A DNA stretch of 64,000 bases, taken from the NCBI RefSeq assembly GCF_004803795.1, contig NZ_CP012543.1, forward strand, positions 558,001 through 622,000. The letters run 5' to 3'. Both the position numbers and the translations under genes were made by a program. This stretch comes from Campylobacter rectus (GTDB lineage Bacteria; Campylobacterota; Campylobacteria; Campylobacterales; Campylobacteraceae). The notes under the pieces are model-generated. The model was not told where the DNA came from, did not search any database, and was given only the letters and a program-made list of their open reading frames with translations. How positions within the stretch are numbered: the stretch's first letter is position 1; each line of letters begins with the position of its first letter. Shown here in pieces: positions 52,200 through 61,691 of this stretch.

Positions 52200-52974
52200 G
52201 GTTTGCGCCCGCGGCTTTGTGATCTAACAGCCGCACGCCGAAATTTGAGCCGTGAGCGTTTTTGATCGCGTTTGCGACGAAGGCTTTGGCGTGCTTGATC
52301 GCCGTTATCTCGTCTGCCCCACACGCTAGAGCGCAGGCGATAGCCGTGGCGAAGCTACAACCAGCGCCGTGCATGATCGTGGGACGCTCTAGCGGTTCGC
52401 CGAATTTAACTATCTCGCCGCTTTTTTGATAAAGCGTATCCTCGCAAATCTCGCTCGTTTGCGTACGTTTTAGCACGATGTCGCAGGGCAGATCCGCGCC
52501 TAAATTTAACCTCTCGCCGTCAAAATTTAACCCCAAAATGCGCGCTTCGTCTAAATTCGGCGTCGCGATGCGGGCTAGACTCAAAAGCTCTTTTAGCGCG
52601 TTTATGGCGCCGTCTTGCAGTAGCTTTGCGCCTGATTTCGCCACGCAGACGGGATCTATCACGGCGCTTATGCCTCGGTTTTGCTCCAGCCAGGCTTTTA
52701 CGCAGGCTATGAGCTGTTCGTTAAAGAGCATACCGATCTTTACGGCGTCAAATTTTAGCTCGGCGCAGACGGCCTCTAGTTGCGCGTTTAAAAACTCGGG
52801 CGTTACGGGCATTACCGCGCTCACGCCGCTCGTGTTTTGCGCGGTTAGAGCCGTGATCGCAGTCGCGCTGTAGCAGCCGTAGGCCTCGCAGGTTTTTATG
52901 TCGGCTTGTATGCCTGCACCCCCGATGCTGTCGCTGCCTGCGATGATTAGGATATTTTTTTTGGGATTTTTCAT
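52192..52974 (-). CDS. thiD: hydroxymethylpyrimidine (phosphate) kinase
   Basis: 260 residues. The N-terminus ILIIAGSDSIGGAGIQADIK and 'YGCYSATAITALTAQNT' are diagnostic of ThiD, with the C-terminal 'MHGAGCSFATAIACALA' anion-hole loop. It phosphorylates HMP twice for thiamine synthesis. No TPP riboswitch is visible in the 45 bp upstream of the start; the two genes form a thiDE operon. Confidence 0.95.
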   Translation of the reverse strand: MKNPKKNILIIAGSDSIGGAGIQADIKTCEAYGCYSATAITALTAQNTSGVSAVMPVTPEFLNAQLEAVCAELKFDAVKIGMLFNEQLIACVKAWLEQNRGISAVIDPVCVAKSGAKLLQDGAINALKELLSLARIATPNLDEARILGLNFDGERLNLGADLPCDIVLKRTQTSEICEDTLYQKSGEIVKFGEPLERPTIMHGAGCSFATAIACALACGADEITAIKHAKAFVANAIKNAHGSNFGVRLLDHKAAGANRG

Positions 52975-53018
52975 TGTTTTGCCTTGAGCGGTTTTGTTAA
53001 ATTTATCTTTAGGCGAAT

Positions 53019-53750
53019 TTATTTGTCGCCAAAATCCTTGCCGAACTCAACGCCTAGCTCCTTTAAATTTACGGGGCCGTTTCCTTGCGACTCCATCGGC
53101 ATAGACGGCGGAGTTTGCGGCTGCGTTTGCGTAGGTTGTGAGCCTAAAGAGTCTTGCTCGGTTTGAGCGTTTTTGGTGGCGTTATTTTCGGCTTTTTTAG
53201 GTTTTTTCTTCGGTTCTTCTAGCTTTTTGCCGGTTAGGCACTCGTAAATTTGCGAGTGATTTTTCTTCGCCCAATCCTCTTTGACCTCGATTTTTTGATA
53301 CTCTTTGCTCGTAGGCGAGACAAGGCCGTTTTTGACTAGGGTTTTGTTTAAAATTCTGCTTTTATCGCTTATTTCGCACAGCCATCTATCGCCTAGATTT
53401 TTTAGCGTGAGCACGTAGTAGTTGCGCCCTGGACGAAATATCTTTTTGATCTCTTTGTCGTAGGATTTACTGAAATTTTCCAGCTCTTTTTTGTTTTTTA
53501 CGCATTTTGCGCCATCGTAAAATTTAACGTTTGCGAGCTTGCAAGGAGCGATCACGGCGGCGTTTAGCCTAAAGACAAAGGTATCGTAGTCTAAAATTTT
53601 TTCTAAAAAAAGAACTTGTTTAGTGACTTTTTCGCGTTTGGATTTGGTTGTCTGCGTGATTTGCATGTCGGTAAACCGGGCCTGCAAATTTACCGACAGC
53701 AAGGCTAAAGCGCAAAATTTAAGCAGGGTAAAAAATGCGCTTTTTTTCAT
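53019..53750 (-). CDS. exported hypothetical protein, possibly staphylococcal-nuclease-like
   Basis: 243 residues. Signal peptide MKKSAFFTLLKFCALALLSV (cleaved near NLQA). The middle part has 'RWLCEISDKSRILNKTLVKN' and 'GLVSPTSKEYQKIEVKEDWA', which resembles the end of a thermonuclease fold ('L...GLA..Y....AE..AK'), but catalytic residues are not convincing. The C-terminus is Pro/Gln/Thr-rich and flexible. Its start overlaps the preceding gene by one base (TAATG), so it is transcribed with the amino acid transporter operon. Confidence 0.7.
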   Translation of the reverse strand: MKKSAFFTLLKFCALALLSVNLQARFTDMQITQTTKSKREKVTKQVLFLEKILDYDTFVFRLNAAVIAPCKLANVKFYDGAKCVKNKKELENFSKSYDKEIKKIFRPGRNYYVLTLKNLGDRWLCEISDKSRILNKTLVKNGLVSPTSKEYQKIEVKEDWAKKNHSQIYECLTGKKLEEPKKKPKKAENNATKNAQTEQDSLGSQPTQTQPQTPPSMPMESQGNGPVNLKELGVEFGKDFGDK

Positions 53751-54466
53751 TATTTCAGATCGTATTTTTCTAGCAGTTTATCGTAGCTGCCGTCTTTTTT
53801 CATATCGTCAAGCGCGGCGTTTATTTTAGCGATCAGACCTGCTTGCTTGCCTTTGTCAAACGCTATGGAAAAGCCCTCGCTGCCGTCGGCTTCTTTATAA
53901 AACTCTTCAATCTCGGGATTTTTCTTTAAAAAGCCGTAGCCGATCGAGCTATCTAATACCAAAGCGTCTATCTTGCCTTTTTTTAAGCCCATGATGAGAG
54001 GTACGGGCTCTTCTGCGGGCACCACTTTAGCGCCTGCGATAGCGTTAGCGGCGATCTCTTGGACTGTGCCTTGCTGCACGCCTACTCTTTTGCCGTTTAG
54101 GGCCTCTTTGCTCGCGATAGCGTCGTTGCCTTTAGCGCGCAAATAGATATTTTCGGTCGCGTAGTAAGCCTGTGTGAAATCAATCGACTTTCGTCTATCG
54201 TCGGTCGCGCTCATCGCGCTTGCTACGGCGTCGATCTTGCCGGTTTTTAGAGCTGGGATTAGGCCGTCAAAGCTCATATTTACGATCTTGTACTCAAAAC
54301 CCGCGCGTTTAGCGAGCTCTGCTACCAGATCCATATCAAAGCCGGTGATCTTGTTTTGCTCATCCACATACTCAAACGGCGGATAGTTGGCGGCGGTACC
54401 GATCTTTAGCTCGGCGGCGCCAAGCGTAGCTAGAGCCGCTAAAAGCAGCGTAAAAATCTTTTTCAT
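53750..54466 (-). CDS. polar amino acid ABC transporter binding protein 2
   Basis: 238 residues. Signal peptide MKKIFTLLLAALATLGAAEL, then the family-3 solute-binding fold: 'LKIGTAANYPPFEYVDEQNK', 'ITGFDMDLVAELAKRAG' and 'MSFDGLIPALKTGKIDAVAS'. It is similar throughout to the next gene upstream. It captures an amino acid for the permease/ATPase at 55358-56789. Substrate specificity not evident. Confidence 0.92.
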   Translation of the reverse strand: MKKIFTLLLAALATLGAAELKIGTAANYPPFEYVDEQNKITGFDMDLVAELAKRAGFEYKIVNMSFDGLIPALKTGKIDAVASAMSATDDRRKSIDFTQAYYATENIYLRAKGNDAIASKEALNGKRVGVQQGTVQEIAANAIAGAKVVPAEEPVPLIMGLKKGKIDALVLDSSIGYGFLKKNPEIEEFYKEADGSEGFSIAFDKGKQAGLIAKINAALDDMKKDGSYDKLLEKYDLK

Positions 54467-54494
54467 TTTCTCTCCTTTATTTGGTTTTAAATTT

Positions 54495-54516
54495 AGCCCG
54501 CGTCTTTGTGCGGGCT
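54495..54516. terminator. intercistronic hairpin between the two binding protein genes
   Basis: AGCCCGC ... GCGGGCT, a 7 bp stem with 8-base loop, between the two binding-protein genes. Probably a partial terminator or RNA stabiliser that raises expression of the upstream binding protein. Confidence 0.55.
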
Positions 54517-54523
54517 CGTAAAT

Positions 54524-55345
54524 TTACTTTAAGCCGTATTTTTCCATCATCTTGTCAAATTCGCCGCTCTTTTTGAGCTCCTCTATCGCGGCATCTATCT
54601 TTCCGATTAGCTCTAAGTGCTTGCCCTTATCAAACGCGACGGCAAAGCCCTCGGTGCCGTCGGGAAGCTTTAAAAACTCCTCCAAATCCGAGTTTTGCTT
54701 TAGATACTCGTAGCCGATCGGACTATCGGTCAGCACGATGTCTATCTTACCCGCTTTTAGCGCTAAAATCGCAGCCGCTACGTTTTCAGCCGGCACGGCC
54801 AGGTCGCCGCAGATGGATTTAGCCGCGGTCTCTTGCAGGGTGCCTACTTGCGCGCTTATTTTTTTGAGATGCATATTGGTCGCATTTACGTCGGCTCCTT
54901 TTTTGCGGATGAAAAGATTATCCGAAAAATAATAAGGCTTCGTAAAATCGACCGATTTTCTTCTCTCCTCGGTCGCGCTCATACCGCTTAACGCGGCGTC
55001 TATCTTGCCCGTTTTTAGAGCTGGGATCAGCCCGTCAAAGCTCATATTTTGTATGTCGAATTTGACGCCGATCTTCTTGCCGACGGCCTCTATCATATCG
55101 ATTTCAAAGCCTACGATCTTGTTGTGCTCGTCGATATACTCAAACGGCGGGTAGTCCGCGCTCGAACCAACTCTTATCGTTTGTTGTACCGCTACGGGGG
55201 CCGCCTCGTTTTTTACTGCGGCGTCTTTGCTCGCTTTTTCATTCGAGCTTTGACCGCAACCTGAAAGCATCAAAGCGGTGACTGCGAAAACGAAAAGTTT
55301 TTTAAATTTGCCGGCGGACAAAGCCGCAACGATGTTTTGTGACAT
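54524..55345 (-). CDS. polar amino acid ABC transporter binding lipoprotein 1
   Basis: 273 residues with a lipobox ALMLSGC (acylation at C30), an Ala/Ser/Lys-rich linker and the same binding-protein fold as its neighbour ('VGSSADYPPFEYIDEHNKIV', 'MSFDGLIPALKTGKIDAALS'). Lipid anchoring here, free secretion in the paralog, indicates subfunction. ATG with GGAGG upstream. Confidence 0.92.
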   Translation of the reverse strand: MSQNIVAALSAGKFKKLFVFAVTALMLSGCGQSSNEKASKDAAVKNEAAPVAVQQTIRVGSSADYPPFEYIDEHNKIVGFEIDMIEAVGKKIGVKFDIQNMSFDGLIPALKTGKIDAALSGMSATEERRKSVDFTKPYYFSDNLFIRKKGADVNATNMHLKKISAQVGTLQETAAKSICGDLAVPAENVAAAILALKAGKIDIVLTDSPIGYEYLKQNSDLEEFLKLPDGTEGFAVAFDKGKHLELIGKIDAAIEELKKSGEFDKMMEKYGLK

Positions 55346-55357
55346 TTTGACCTCCTT

Positions 55358-56086
55358 TTAGTGGTTTAAAATTTTACCTAGAAAATCCTGCAAACGCTGA
55401 TTGCTAGGGTTTTCAAAGACGTTTTTAGGCGTGTCGTCCACGGCTATTTTACCGCCGTGCATAAAAAATATCCTATTTGCCACGTTTTTAGCAAAACCCA
55501 TCTCGTGCGTAACGACTAGCATCGTGATGCCTTTTGCCGCGACGTCCTTCATGATGTCTAGCACCTCGCCGATCATCTCGGGATCTAGCGCGCTGGTCGG
55601 CTCGTCAAAGAGTATAACCTCGGGATTCATCGCGAGGCTTCTGGCGATTGCTATACGCTGTTTTTGGCCGCCTGAGAGCTTATGCGGGAAGGCGTATTTT
55701 TTATCGCTTAGACCCACGCTTTTTAGCAGCTCGTCGGCTCTTTTTTCGGCGTTTTGCTTATCCAAAATTCCTGCTTTTATCGGCGCTAGGGTTAAATTTT
55801 GCAAGACGTTTTTGTTTGCAAAAAGATTAAAGTGCTGAAAAACCATACTTACTTTTTGACGGATTTTATTTATATCCGTTTTTTTATCCGTTATATCCTC
55901 GCCGTTTATCTTGATGTGTCCGCCGCTTGGCTCCTCTAGACGGTTTATGCAGCGCAAAAACGTGCTCTTGCCGCCGCCGCTAGGGCCTATGATAGCGATG
56001 ATTTCGCCTTGCCTGATATCTACGCTGATATCGTCTAAGACGCGCAAATCGCCGTAATTTTTACTCAAATTTCTAATCTCAATCAT
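55358..56086 (-). CDS. polar amino acid ABC transporter ATPase
   Basis: 242 residues. Walker A GPSGGGKS (34-41), signature LSGGQKQRIAIARSLAM, Walker B VILFDEPTSALD and switch VVTHEMGFA: GlnQ/HisP type. It overlaps the permease by 8 bases and is followed by binding protein 1. Confidence 0.95.
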   Translation of the reverse strand: MIEIRNLSKNYGDLRVLDDISVDIRQGEIIAIIGPSGGGKSTFLRCINRLEEPSGGHIKINGEDITDKKTDINKIRQKVSMVFQHFNLFANKNVLQNLTLAPIKAGILDKQNAEKRADELLKSVGLSDKKYAFPHKLSGGQKQRIAIARSLAMNPEVILFDEPTSALDPEMIGEVLDIMKDVAAKGITMLVVTHEMGFAKNVANRIFFMHGGKIAVDDTPKNVFENPSNQRLQDFLGKILNH

Positions 56087-56789
56087 GGCGATTTAGTCTC
56101 CTCTCTAAAATTTTAACCAAAAACGTAAAGAACTTCACGCTGACATAATAAACTATACCCGTGAAAATGACTGGCTCGGGGCTATAAAACACCGCTTGCA
56201 GGCTCTTGCTTTGCATCGTGATGTCGATAACGCTGATGTAGCCTACGACCGAAGTTTCTTTAAACAGTGAGATAAATTCGTTCGCAAGCGCAGGCAAGAT
56301 GTTTTTAGTCGCTTGCGGAAACACCACCTCTCGCATCGAGACGTAGTAGTTTAGGCCCATCGCCCTTGCGGCTTCCATTTGCCCTTTATCGACGCTATTT
56401 ATGCCGCTACGCACGATCTCTGCGACGTATGCGGAGCTGTTTAGCCCAAGCGCGATCAAGGCGACGTAAAAGTTATCGCTCCAAGTCGCGAAAATCACGA
56501 CCGAAAATATAAGAAGTTGCAAAATAATCGGCGTTCCGCGCAGGATATCGACGTACTCGTCGATGAGAAAGCTTAAAATTTTGATATTTAAAAACTTTAA
56601 AAACGCCAAAATAAAGCCCAGAGTCACGCCGATAGCCGTGCCGCCGATAGTGAGCCCCAGCGTCACGCCGTAGCTTTTAAGGTAAGCTAGACGTTGCGCC
56701 TCGTTTAACTCCGTCGGATAAAAATAGTAAACGCCCGCGGAAACGATGACGACGAAAAACAGAACTCTGAAAAATTTTTCGTTTAGCAT
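56079..56789 (-). CDS. polar amino acid ABC transporter permease
   Basis: 236 residues with about five membrane helices and the HisM/GlnP motif 'AARAMGLNYYVSMREVVFPQA' in the cytoplasmic loop. First gene of a five-gene minus-strand operon (permease, ATPase, binding protein 1, binding protein 2, exported protein). Confidence 0.93.
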   Translation of the reverse strand: MLNEKFFRVLFFVVIVSAGVYYFYPTELNEAQRLAYLKSYGVTLGLTIGGTAIGVTLGFILAFLKFLNIKILSFLIDEYVDILRGTPIILQLLIFSVVIFATWSDNFYVALIALGLNSSAYVAEIVRSGINSVDKGQMEAARAMGLNYYVSMREVVFPQATKNILPALANEFISLFKETSVVGYISVIDITMQSKSLQAVFYSPEPVIFTGIVYYVSVKFFTFLVKILERRLNRHD

Positions 56790-56928
56790 TTTTTAAACCT
56801 TAAAAGTGTAATAAGGGTTAATAATACGAAAAAAAATATAAATTTAACCTTTTTTACGCGAAAAAATTATCTTTTAAACAAATTTATCATATTATCGTAA
56901 CTTAAATTTAAAAAACGAGGGAAATTTA

Positions 56929-58419
56929 ATGGATTACGCTCGCTATATCGCGATCGCGCTGTATTTTGGATTTTTGCTTTTCGTGGGGCGATATGCTTAT
57001 AACAAAAACGCCAATATGGGCGAGTACCTGCTCGATAATCGCCGCCTAGGGCCGGTCGTAACCGCGCTAAGCGCCGGAGCTAGCGATATGAGCGGCTGGA
57101 TGCTGCTTGGCGTGCCGGGCGCGCTTTACGCCACGGGGCTTGCTACGATTTGGATGGTTTTGGGGCTTGTTATCGGCGCGTATTGCAACTATCTGTTTTT
57201 AGCAAAGCGCCTGCGCGTTTATACCGAGGTTGCCAGCGATAGCATCACGATCCCCGATTTTTTACAAAATCGCTTCAAGGACGAGACTAAAATTTTACGC
57301 ATAGTTTCGGGTCTTTTGATTTTGATATTTTTCACGCTATATGTGAGTAGCGGCATAATCGCGGGCGGCAAGAGCTTTGAAAGCTTTTTTGGATTAGATT
57401 TTAAATTCGGCGCGATCTTTACGCTGGCTATCGTCGTTTTTTACACGTTTTTCGGCGGTTTTCGCGCGGTTTGTATCACGGACGCGTTTCAGGGCGCGCT
57501 GATGTTTTTGGTTCTAGTCGCCGTGCCCGTCGTCGCGTTTTGTAATCTAAATTTACCGGACGGCGCTACATTTTGGAGCGAGGTGGCGAAATACGGCAAA
57601 AACCACCTAAACGTCTTTTACGATCAGACTTTTTTAAGCATCTTGGGGCTCATGGCATGGGGGCTTGGCTACTTCGGGCAGCCGCACATCATAGTTAGAT
57701 TTATGGCGATACGAAGCTCAAAGGAGTTAGCCCAGGCGCGTCGTATCGGTATCGGCTGGATGGCGATCGGGCTTGCCGGGGCGATGATGAGCGGACTTAT
57801 CGGCTTTGTGTATTACAGCGAGTTAAATTTGCCTCTAGCAGACCCCGAGAAGGTCTTTTTGCAACTTGGCGAAACGCTGTTTCATCCGTTTTTCGTGGGT
57901 ATCATCATCTCAGCCGTGCTTTCAGCTATCATGAGCACGATCTCTAGCCAGCTTTTGGTTAGCGCAAGCTCGGTGACTCAGGACTTCGTGTTTGCCTTTT
58001 ATAAAAAAGAAATCTCGCAAAAAGCTCAGGTCGCCGCGGGCAGATACGCCGTCGTGGCCGTCGCACTGGTGGCTACCGCGCTTGCTTTTAGCTTTAACGA
58101 AAGCGTGCTAAACGTCGTGGGCTACGCGTGGGCTGGCTTTGGCGCGAGCTTTGGGCCGGTGCTGCTTTTTAGCCTTTATTGGCGTAGGATGAGCGCGCTA
58201 GCGGCCTTGCTGGGTATGATAACGGGCGGAGCGACGGTGATCGCGTGGATAGCGCTTGGGCTAAGCTCTTACGTTTACGAGATATTGCCTGGCTTTGCGG
58301 TTTCTTGCGTCGTGATTTATCTAACCAGCCTCTACGGCGACGCGATAGACAAGATGAGCAACGAGCCAAACTCGGCCACCGTGCAGGACGAATTTGAAAA
58401 AATGAAAACGAGGCTGTAA
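56929..58419 (+). CDS. putP: sodium/proline symporter
   Basis: 496 residues, ~13 membrane helices of the solute:sodium symporter family. 'YLLDNRRLGPVVTALSAGAS' and 'DMSGWMLLGVPGALYATGL' are the PutP N-terminal blocks, and 'GYFGQPHIIVRFMAIRSSKE' is also typical. It imports proline with Na+. No putA in the window. The stop is directly followed by the next gene start. Confidence 0.93.
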   Translation: MDYARYIAIALYFGFLLFVGRYAYNKNANMGEYLLDNRRLGPVVTALSAGASDMSGWMLLGVPGALYATGLATIWMVLGLVIGAYCNYLFLAKRLRVYTEVASDSITIPDFLQNRFKDETKILRIVSGLLILIFFTLYVSSGIIAGGKSFESFFGLDFKFGAIFTLAIVVFYTFFGGFRAVCITDAFQGALMFLVLVAVPVVAFCNLNLPDGATFWSEVAKYGKNHLNVFYDQTFLSILGLMAWGLGYFGQPHIIVRFMAIRSSKELAQARRIGIGWMAIGLAGAMMSGLIGFVYYSELNLPLADPEKVFLQLGETLFHPFFVGIIISAVLSAIMSTISSQLLVSASSVTQDFVFAFYKKEISQKAQVAAGRYAVVAVALVATALAFSFNESVLNVVGYAWAGFGASFGPVLLFSLYWRRMSALAALLGMITGGATVIAWIALGLSSYVYEILPGFAVSCVVIYLTSLYGDAIDKMSNEPNSATVQDEFEKMKTRL

Positions 58420-59661
58420 ATGCAAAGTAGCGTAAAATGCGGTAACTGCGGCGCTGAAGTCGATGTAAATTTGGCTCTAAAAACCGAGCTTGAGCTTGAA
58501 ATGAAGCAAAAAATGGCGGCGGCTAGGCGAGAATTTGATAAAGAGATCGAGATTAAAAGGGCCGAATACAAGGCGCATTTAGACGCTTTAAACGCGAAGG
58601 AAAAAGAATTTGACGCTAAATTTGCCGCAGCCCTAAACGCTAAAAAAACCGAGCTTGAAAACGAGATAAAAGCAAAAATCGAGAGCGAAAATTTAAATAT
58701 AGTAAACGCCCTAAAAACCGAGCTTGAAGCCAAGTCAAAGCAGATAAACGAACTAAATTTAAAGACGCTTGAGATAGAAAAGCTAAAACGCGAAAAGAGC
58801 GAGTTTGAAAGCGCGCTGATGGCTAAAACCGAGGCAGAGCTAAGCAAGCGCCTAAATGAGGAAAAAGAGCGGCTGGGCAAGGCTTTGGCCGAGCAAAACG
58901 AGTTAAAATTTAAGCAAAAAGACGAGCAGCTAGAAGCACTAAAAAAGCAGCTAAACGAGGCACAAAGGCGCATAGAGCAGGGCAGCGAGCAGCTACAAGG
59001 CGAGACGCAAGAGCTCGCCATCGAAGCGTGGCTACGCGAGAAGTTCGTATTTGACACCATAGACGAGGTCAAAAAGGGGGCAAACGGCGCGGACGTGATG
59101 CAGATCGTAAATACCCGCGAGGTGCAAAACTGCGGCAAAATTTACTACGAGAGCAAACGCACGAAAAATTTCTCAAACGAATGGATAGAAAAATTTAAGG
59201 CCGATATGCGCGCATCGGGCGCTGACGTCGGGGTGCTAGTTAGCGAGGCGCGGCCGCGGGAGCTAGAGCGCATGGGGCTGGTGGATGGCGTATGGGTGTG
59301 CAACTACGAGGAGTTTAAGGCGCTTTGTTTCGTGCTAAGGCAGGGCGTCGTGGAGCTAAATTTCGCTAGGAACTCCGCGCAAAATCGCTCAAACAAGATG
59401 GAGATGCTCTACTCGTATCTGGTTAGCAACGAGTTTAAGATGCGCATCGAGGCTATCGTGGAGGGTTTTTCTGCGATGAGCGAGGAGCTGGAGCGCGAGA
59501 AAAACGCGATGAAACGCATCTGGAAGAGCCGAGAAAAACAGATCGAAAAGGTGCGCGACAACGCGATCGAGATGTTTGGCTCGATAAAGGGGATCGCTGG
59601 AAATGCGATAGGGGAGATAAAGACGCTGGAGCTCGGGTTTGATGCGGGCGAGGAGGAGTAA
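58420..59661 (+). CDS. DUF2130 domain protein with long coiled coil
   Basis: 413 residues. Residues 1-15 have a small Cys pair (KCGNCGAE), residues ~20-200 are a continuous Lys/Glu/Ala coiled coil, and residues ~205-400 are the DUF2130 domain (WLREKFVFDTIDEVKKGANG, 'IYYESKRTKNFSNEWIEKFK', 'DVGVLVSEARP'), which is related to restriction-endonuclease folds by its E-x-K core. The start abuts the putP stop. Function not established; a nucleic-acid role is plausible. Confidence 0.85.
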   Translation: MQSSVKCGNCGAEVDVNLALKTELELEMKQKMAAARREFDKEIEIKRAEYKAHLDALNAKEKEFDAKFAAALNAKKTELENEIKAKIESENLNIVNALKTELEAKSKQINELNLKTLEIEKLKREKSEFESALMAKTEAELSKRLNEEKERLGKALAEQNELKFKQKDEQLEALKKQLNEAQRRIEQGSEQLQGETQELAIEAWLREKFVFDTIDEVKKGANGADVMQIVNTREVQNCGKIYYESKRTKNFSNEWIEKFKADMRASGADVGVLVSEARPRELERMGLVDGVWVCNYEEFKALCFVLRQGVVELNFARNSAQNRSNKMEMLYSYLVSNEFKMRIEAIVEGFSAMSEELEREKNAMKRIWKSREKQIEKVRDNAIEMFGSIKGIAGNAIGEIKTLELGFDAGEEE

Positions 59662-59848
59662 ATTCCCCGGCTCGGCTGGATTTCAAATAGTTTTCGGCTA
59701 AGATACTCGGGTCACGGACGACTAGTCCGCTCCCGTCGTATCCGCCAAAAACTACTTAAACTACACACAATCCGTCTGGAATATTTATCCATGCCCTACT
59801 AAATTTACAAATTTACTCTGCTAAAATTTAAAAACGAAAGGCTCAAAT

Positions 59849-60370
59849 TTGAGTGATTATGATTTGCCTAAAGGCGCCAGGCTTGATGATGATGAGAAGG
59901 TTCTGTATTGCTATCAAAATGTAAATTATTTTTTTGCCGTTAGGATGTTTATTTACGTGTTTTTGCTATTTGTTTTGTTTAATATCATAGACGGCAGTAT
60001 CTTGTCCATGATTGTCATATCCGCCGTTTCAATTTTTCTATTTTACATTATGTGTTGCGAGATATTAAATTATAAAAGACGATGCATATATATTACTAAT
60101 AAAAATTTTATTACCGGAAATAATATAAAAACAAAAAAAGAGGAAATATCATATTTCTATACAATTTATGCATTCGGATATCGTCCCGTAATCGTCTTTT
60201 ATAAAAATAAAAAGTTTTTGTATTTTTTATTTGTCGAGGATGATGTAAATTTTAAAACTGCGATGAGTGCTATTTACGACATCTCGCTTAATGAAGATTT
60301 TAAATTTGATTTAGGTAGTGGAGCGTATGGATTCGCCAAGAGCTATGCGATAAGGAAATTAATAAAATAG
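59849..60370 (+). CDS. two-helix membrane protein with PH-like domain
   Basis: 173 residues from a TTG with CGAAAGG upstream. Membrane helices near residues 29-48 and 53-72, then a beta-rich region starting RRCIYITNKNFITGNN, the look of a bacterial PH domain. Function unknown. Confidence 0.65.
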   Translation: MSDYDLPKGARLDDDEKVLYCYQNVNYFFAVRMFIYVFLLFVLFNIIDGSILSMIVISAVSIFLFYIMCCEILNYKRRCIYITNKNFITGNNIKTKKEEISYFYTIYAFGYRPVIVFYKNKKFLYFLFVEDDVNFKTAMSAIYDISLNEDFKFDLGSGAYGFAKSYAIRKLIK

Positions 60371-60698
60371 TGCAAGTACGCAAAAGCATATTGATTAAGC
60401 ACTGGTTCGGTGTGCCGCCGCGCTACATATTTTAAATTTGCAACGGGGCTAAATCTGCAAATTTGACTCGGCCAAAATTTAAAAACCAAGCGAAGTTCTG
60501 CTTTAGCTTCACTGCGTTCGCTACTGCTTAAAGCAGCTTGCAAGCAAGAAGAGACTGCTGAGTTTGCAACCGCTAGGCATGGCGCAGTTTAAACCCATCA
60601 ATACAAAAGCAAAATAACGTCAAATTTTAACAAACTAAATTTTACGTTTTCAAGATGCGGGTCTGGGCGAGTAAAATTTTTCAAATTTAGCCTCAAAT
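60371..60698. other. 328 bp spacer, no gene seen
   Basis: No believable frame. A GCTTTAG ... CTTAAAGC dyad lies at about 60507-60536. Nothing else recognised. Confidence 0.5.
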
Positions 60699-61562
60699 TT
60701 AGCTCGCATCGACCTGAATTTTATATTTACCGCAGCGGGTGCAGCGAAACAGATAGCCCGCCATATCGCCGCCTGCGACGAGGTAACCCTGCGCATCCTC
60801 TACCGCAAATTCGCCGCGCAGGGCGTATTCGGTAAAGACCTCTTCGGCAATACCCATCTCCTGCAGCTCCTTCGTGCCCACGTCGCCTAAAAACTCGCAG
60901 TAATCGTCGCAGCAAACAAGCCAACGCTCTCCTTGCCAGCTAAAATACCCGGGCGTCCTTTTAAAAAGCTCCTCGGTTTTGCCCTGAGCGTCCGCAGCGC
61001 CCGGCGGCAGAGGATCTGCGTCCTGGATGAAGCCGGCGTCAAATTTCGCCGCAGCCGCACCGCTAGCGATGCAGTGCGGGCAAAGGTAGTTCACGTCCGC
61101 CACGCAGTAAATGCTACCGCAATAATACGCGTCCGTCGCTTGCCCGCAGCACTCGCAAATCACGCTTACATCGTCTTTAAACACGCCCGTTTTAAAGGGA
61201 TTCGGGTGGTAGCGAAAATGAGGCAGGTCTTTTGATTTTTCGTTCGCACGCGTCGCTTTGCTTGCGGTTTTAGGGCGCTTTATCGCGTCCGCGTCACCGT
61301 TTTCCGCATACTGCTTCAGATAGCCGAGCTTTTTGAGCTGCTTTCTGTCTTTCGGACCGCAAATTTTGCCGAGTAGCTCGCAGGCACTCTTTTTAAGCCC
61401 TAGTAGCTCGTAAGCGTCCACCAGCACGGCTTTTGCCTCTTTTTCGCCGCATTTTTCGAGCTCGTCTTTGAACTCATACAGCGCCGCAACGCTCGCCGCT
61501 CCGCCGTCAGAATCCCAAAATGCCTTTTGAAGCGCGATATATTTTTCTCTAAATTTATCCAT
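60699..61562 (-). CDS. CbrC-family (UPF0167) protein
   Basis: 287 residues. After an N-terminal helical region (~1-110) the CbrC signature follows: HFRYHPNPFKTGVF, ICECCGQATDAYYCG, 'YLCPHCIASGAAAAKF', and a second Cys pair RCTRCGKYK near the C-terminus, so zinc binding is likely. CbrC is known for colicin E2 tolerance in E. coli; its role here is unknown. ATG start. Confidence 0.88.
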   Translation of the reverse strand: MDKFREKYIALQKAFWDSDGGAASVAALYEFKDELEKCGEKEAKAVLVDAYELLGLKKSACELLGKICGPKDRKQLKKLGYLKQYAENGDADAIKRPKTASKATRANEKSKDLPHFRYHPNPFKTGVFKDDVSVICECCGQATDAYYCGSIYCVADVNYLCPHCIASGAAAAKFDAGFIQDADPLPPGAADAQGKTEELFKRTPGYFSWQGERWLVCCDDYCEFLGDVGTKELQEMGIAEEVFTEYALRGEFAVEDAQGYLVAGGDMAGYLFRCTRCGKYKIQVDAS

Positions 61563-61691
61563 TTTTTCTCTTAAATTCGCCGTTTGGCGTAAATTTTATC
61601 TCTCAACGAAGCCGCACCGACTCGTGCGGTAAATTTTAAAATTTGCGGTTACGAGCAGCGTCATCGTCAAATTTACGTCGTAATAAAATTT

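Noticed and set aside
52975-53018. TPP riboswitch before thiD
   Set aside because: The upstream space is 45 bp and shows no CTGAGA/thi-box sequence.
58332-59138. Long Ser/Phe/Cys-rich minus-strand frame of 268 codons
   Set aside because: Antisense of the Glu/Lys/Ala coiled coil of the DUF2130 gene; composition betrays the shadow.
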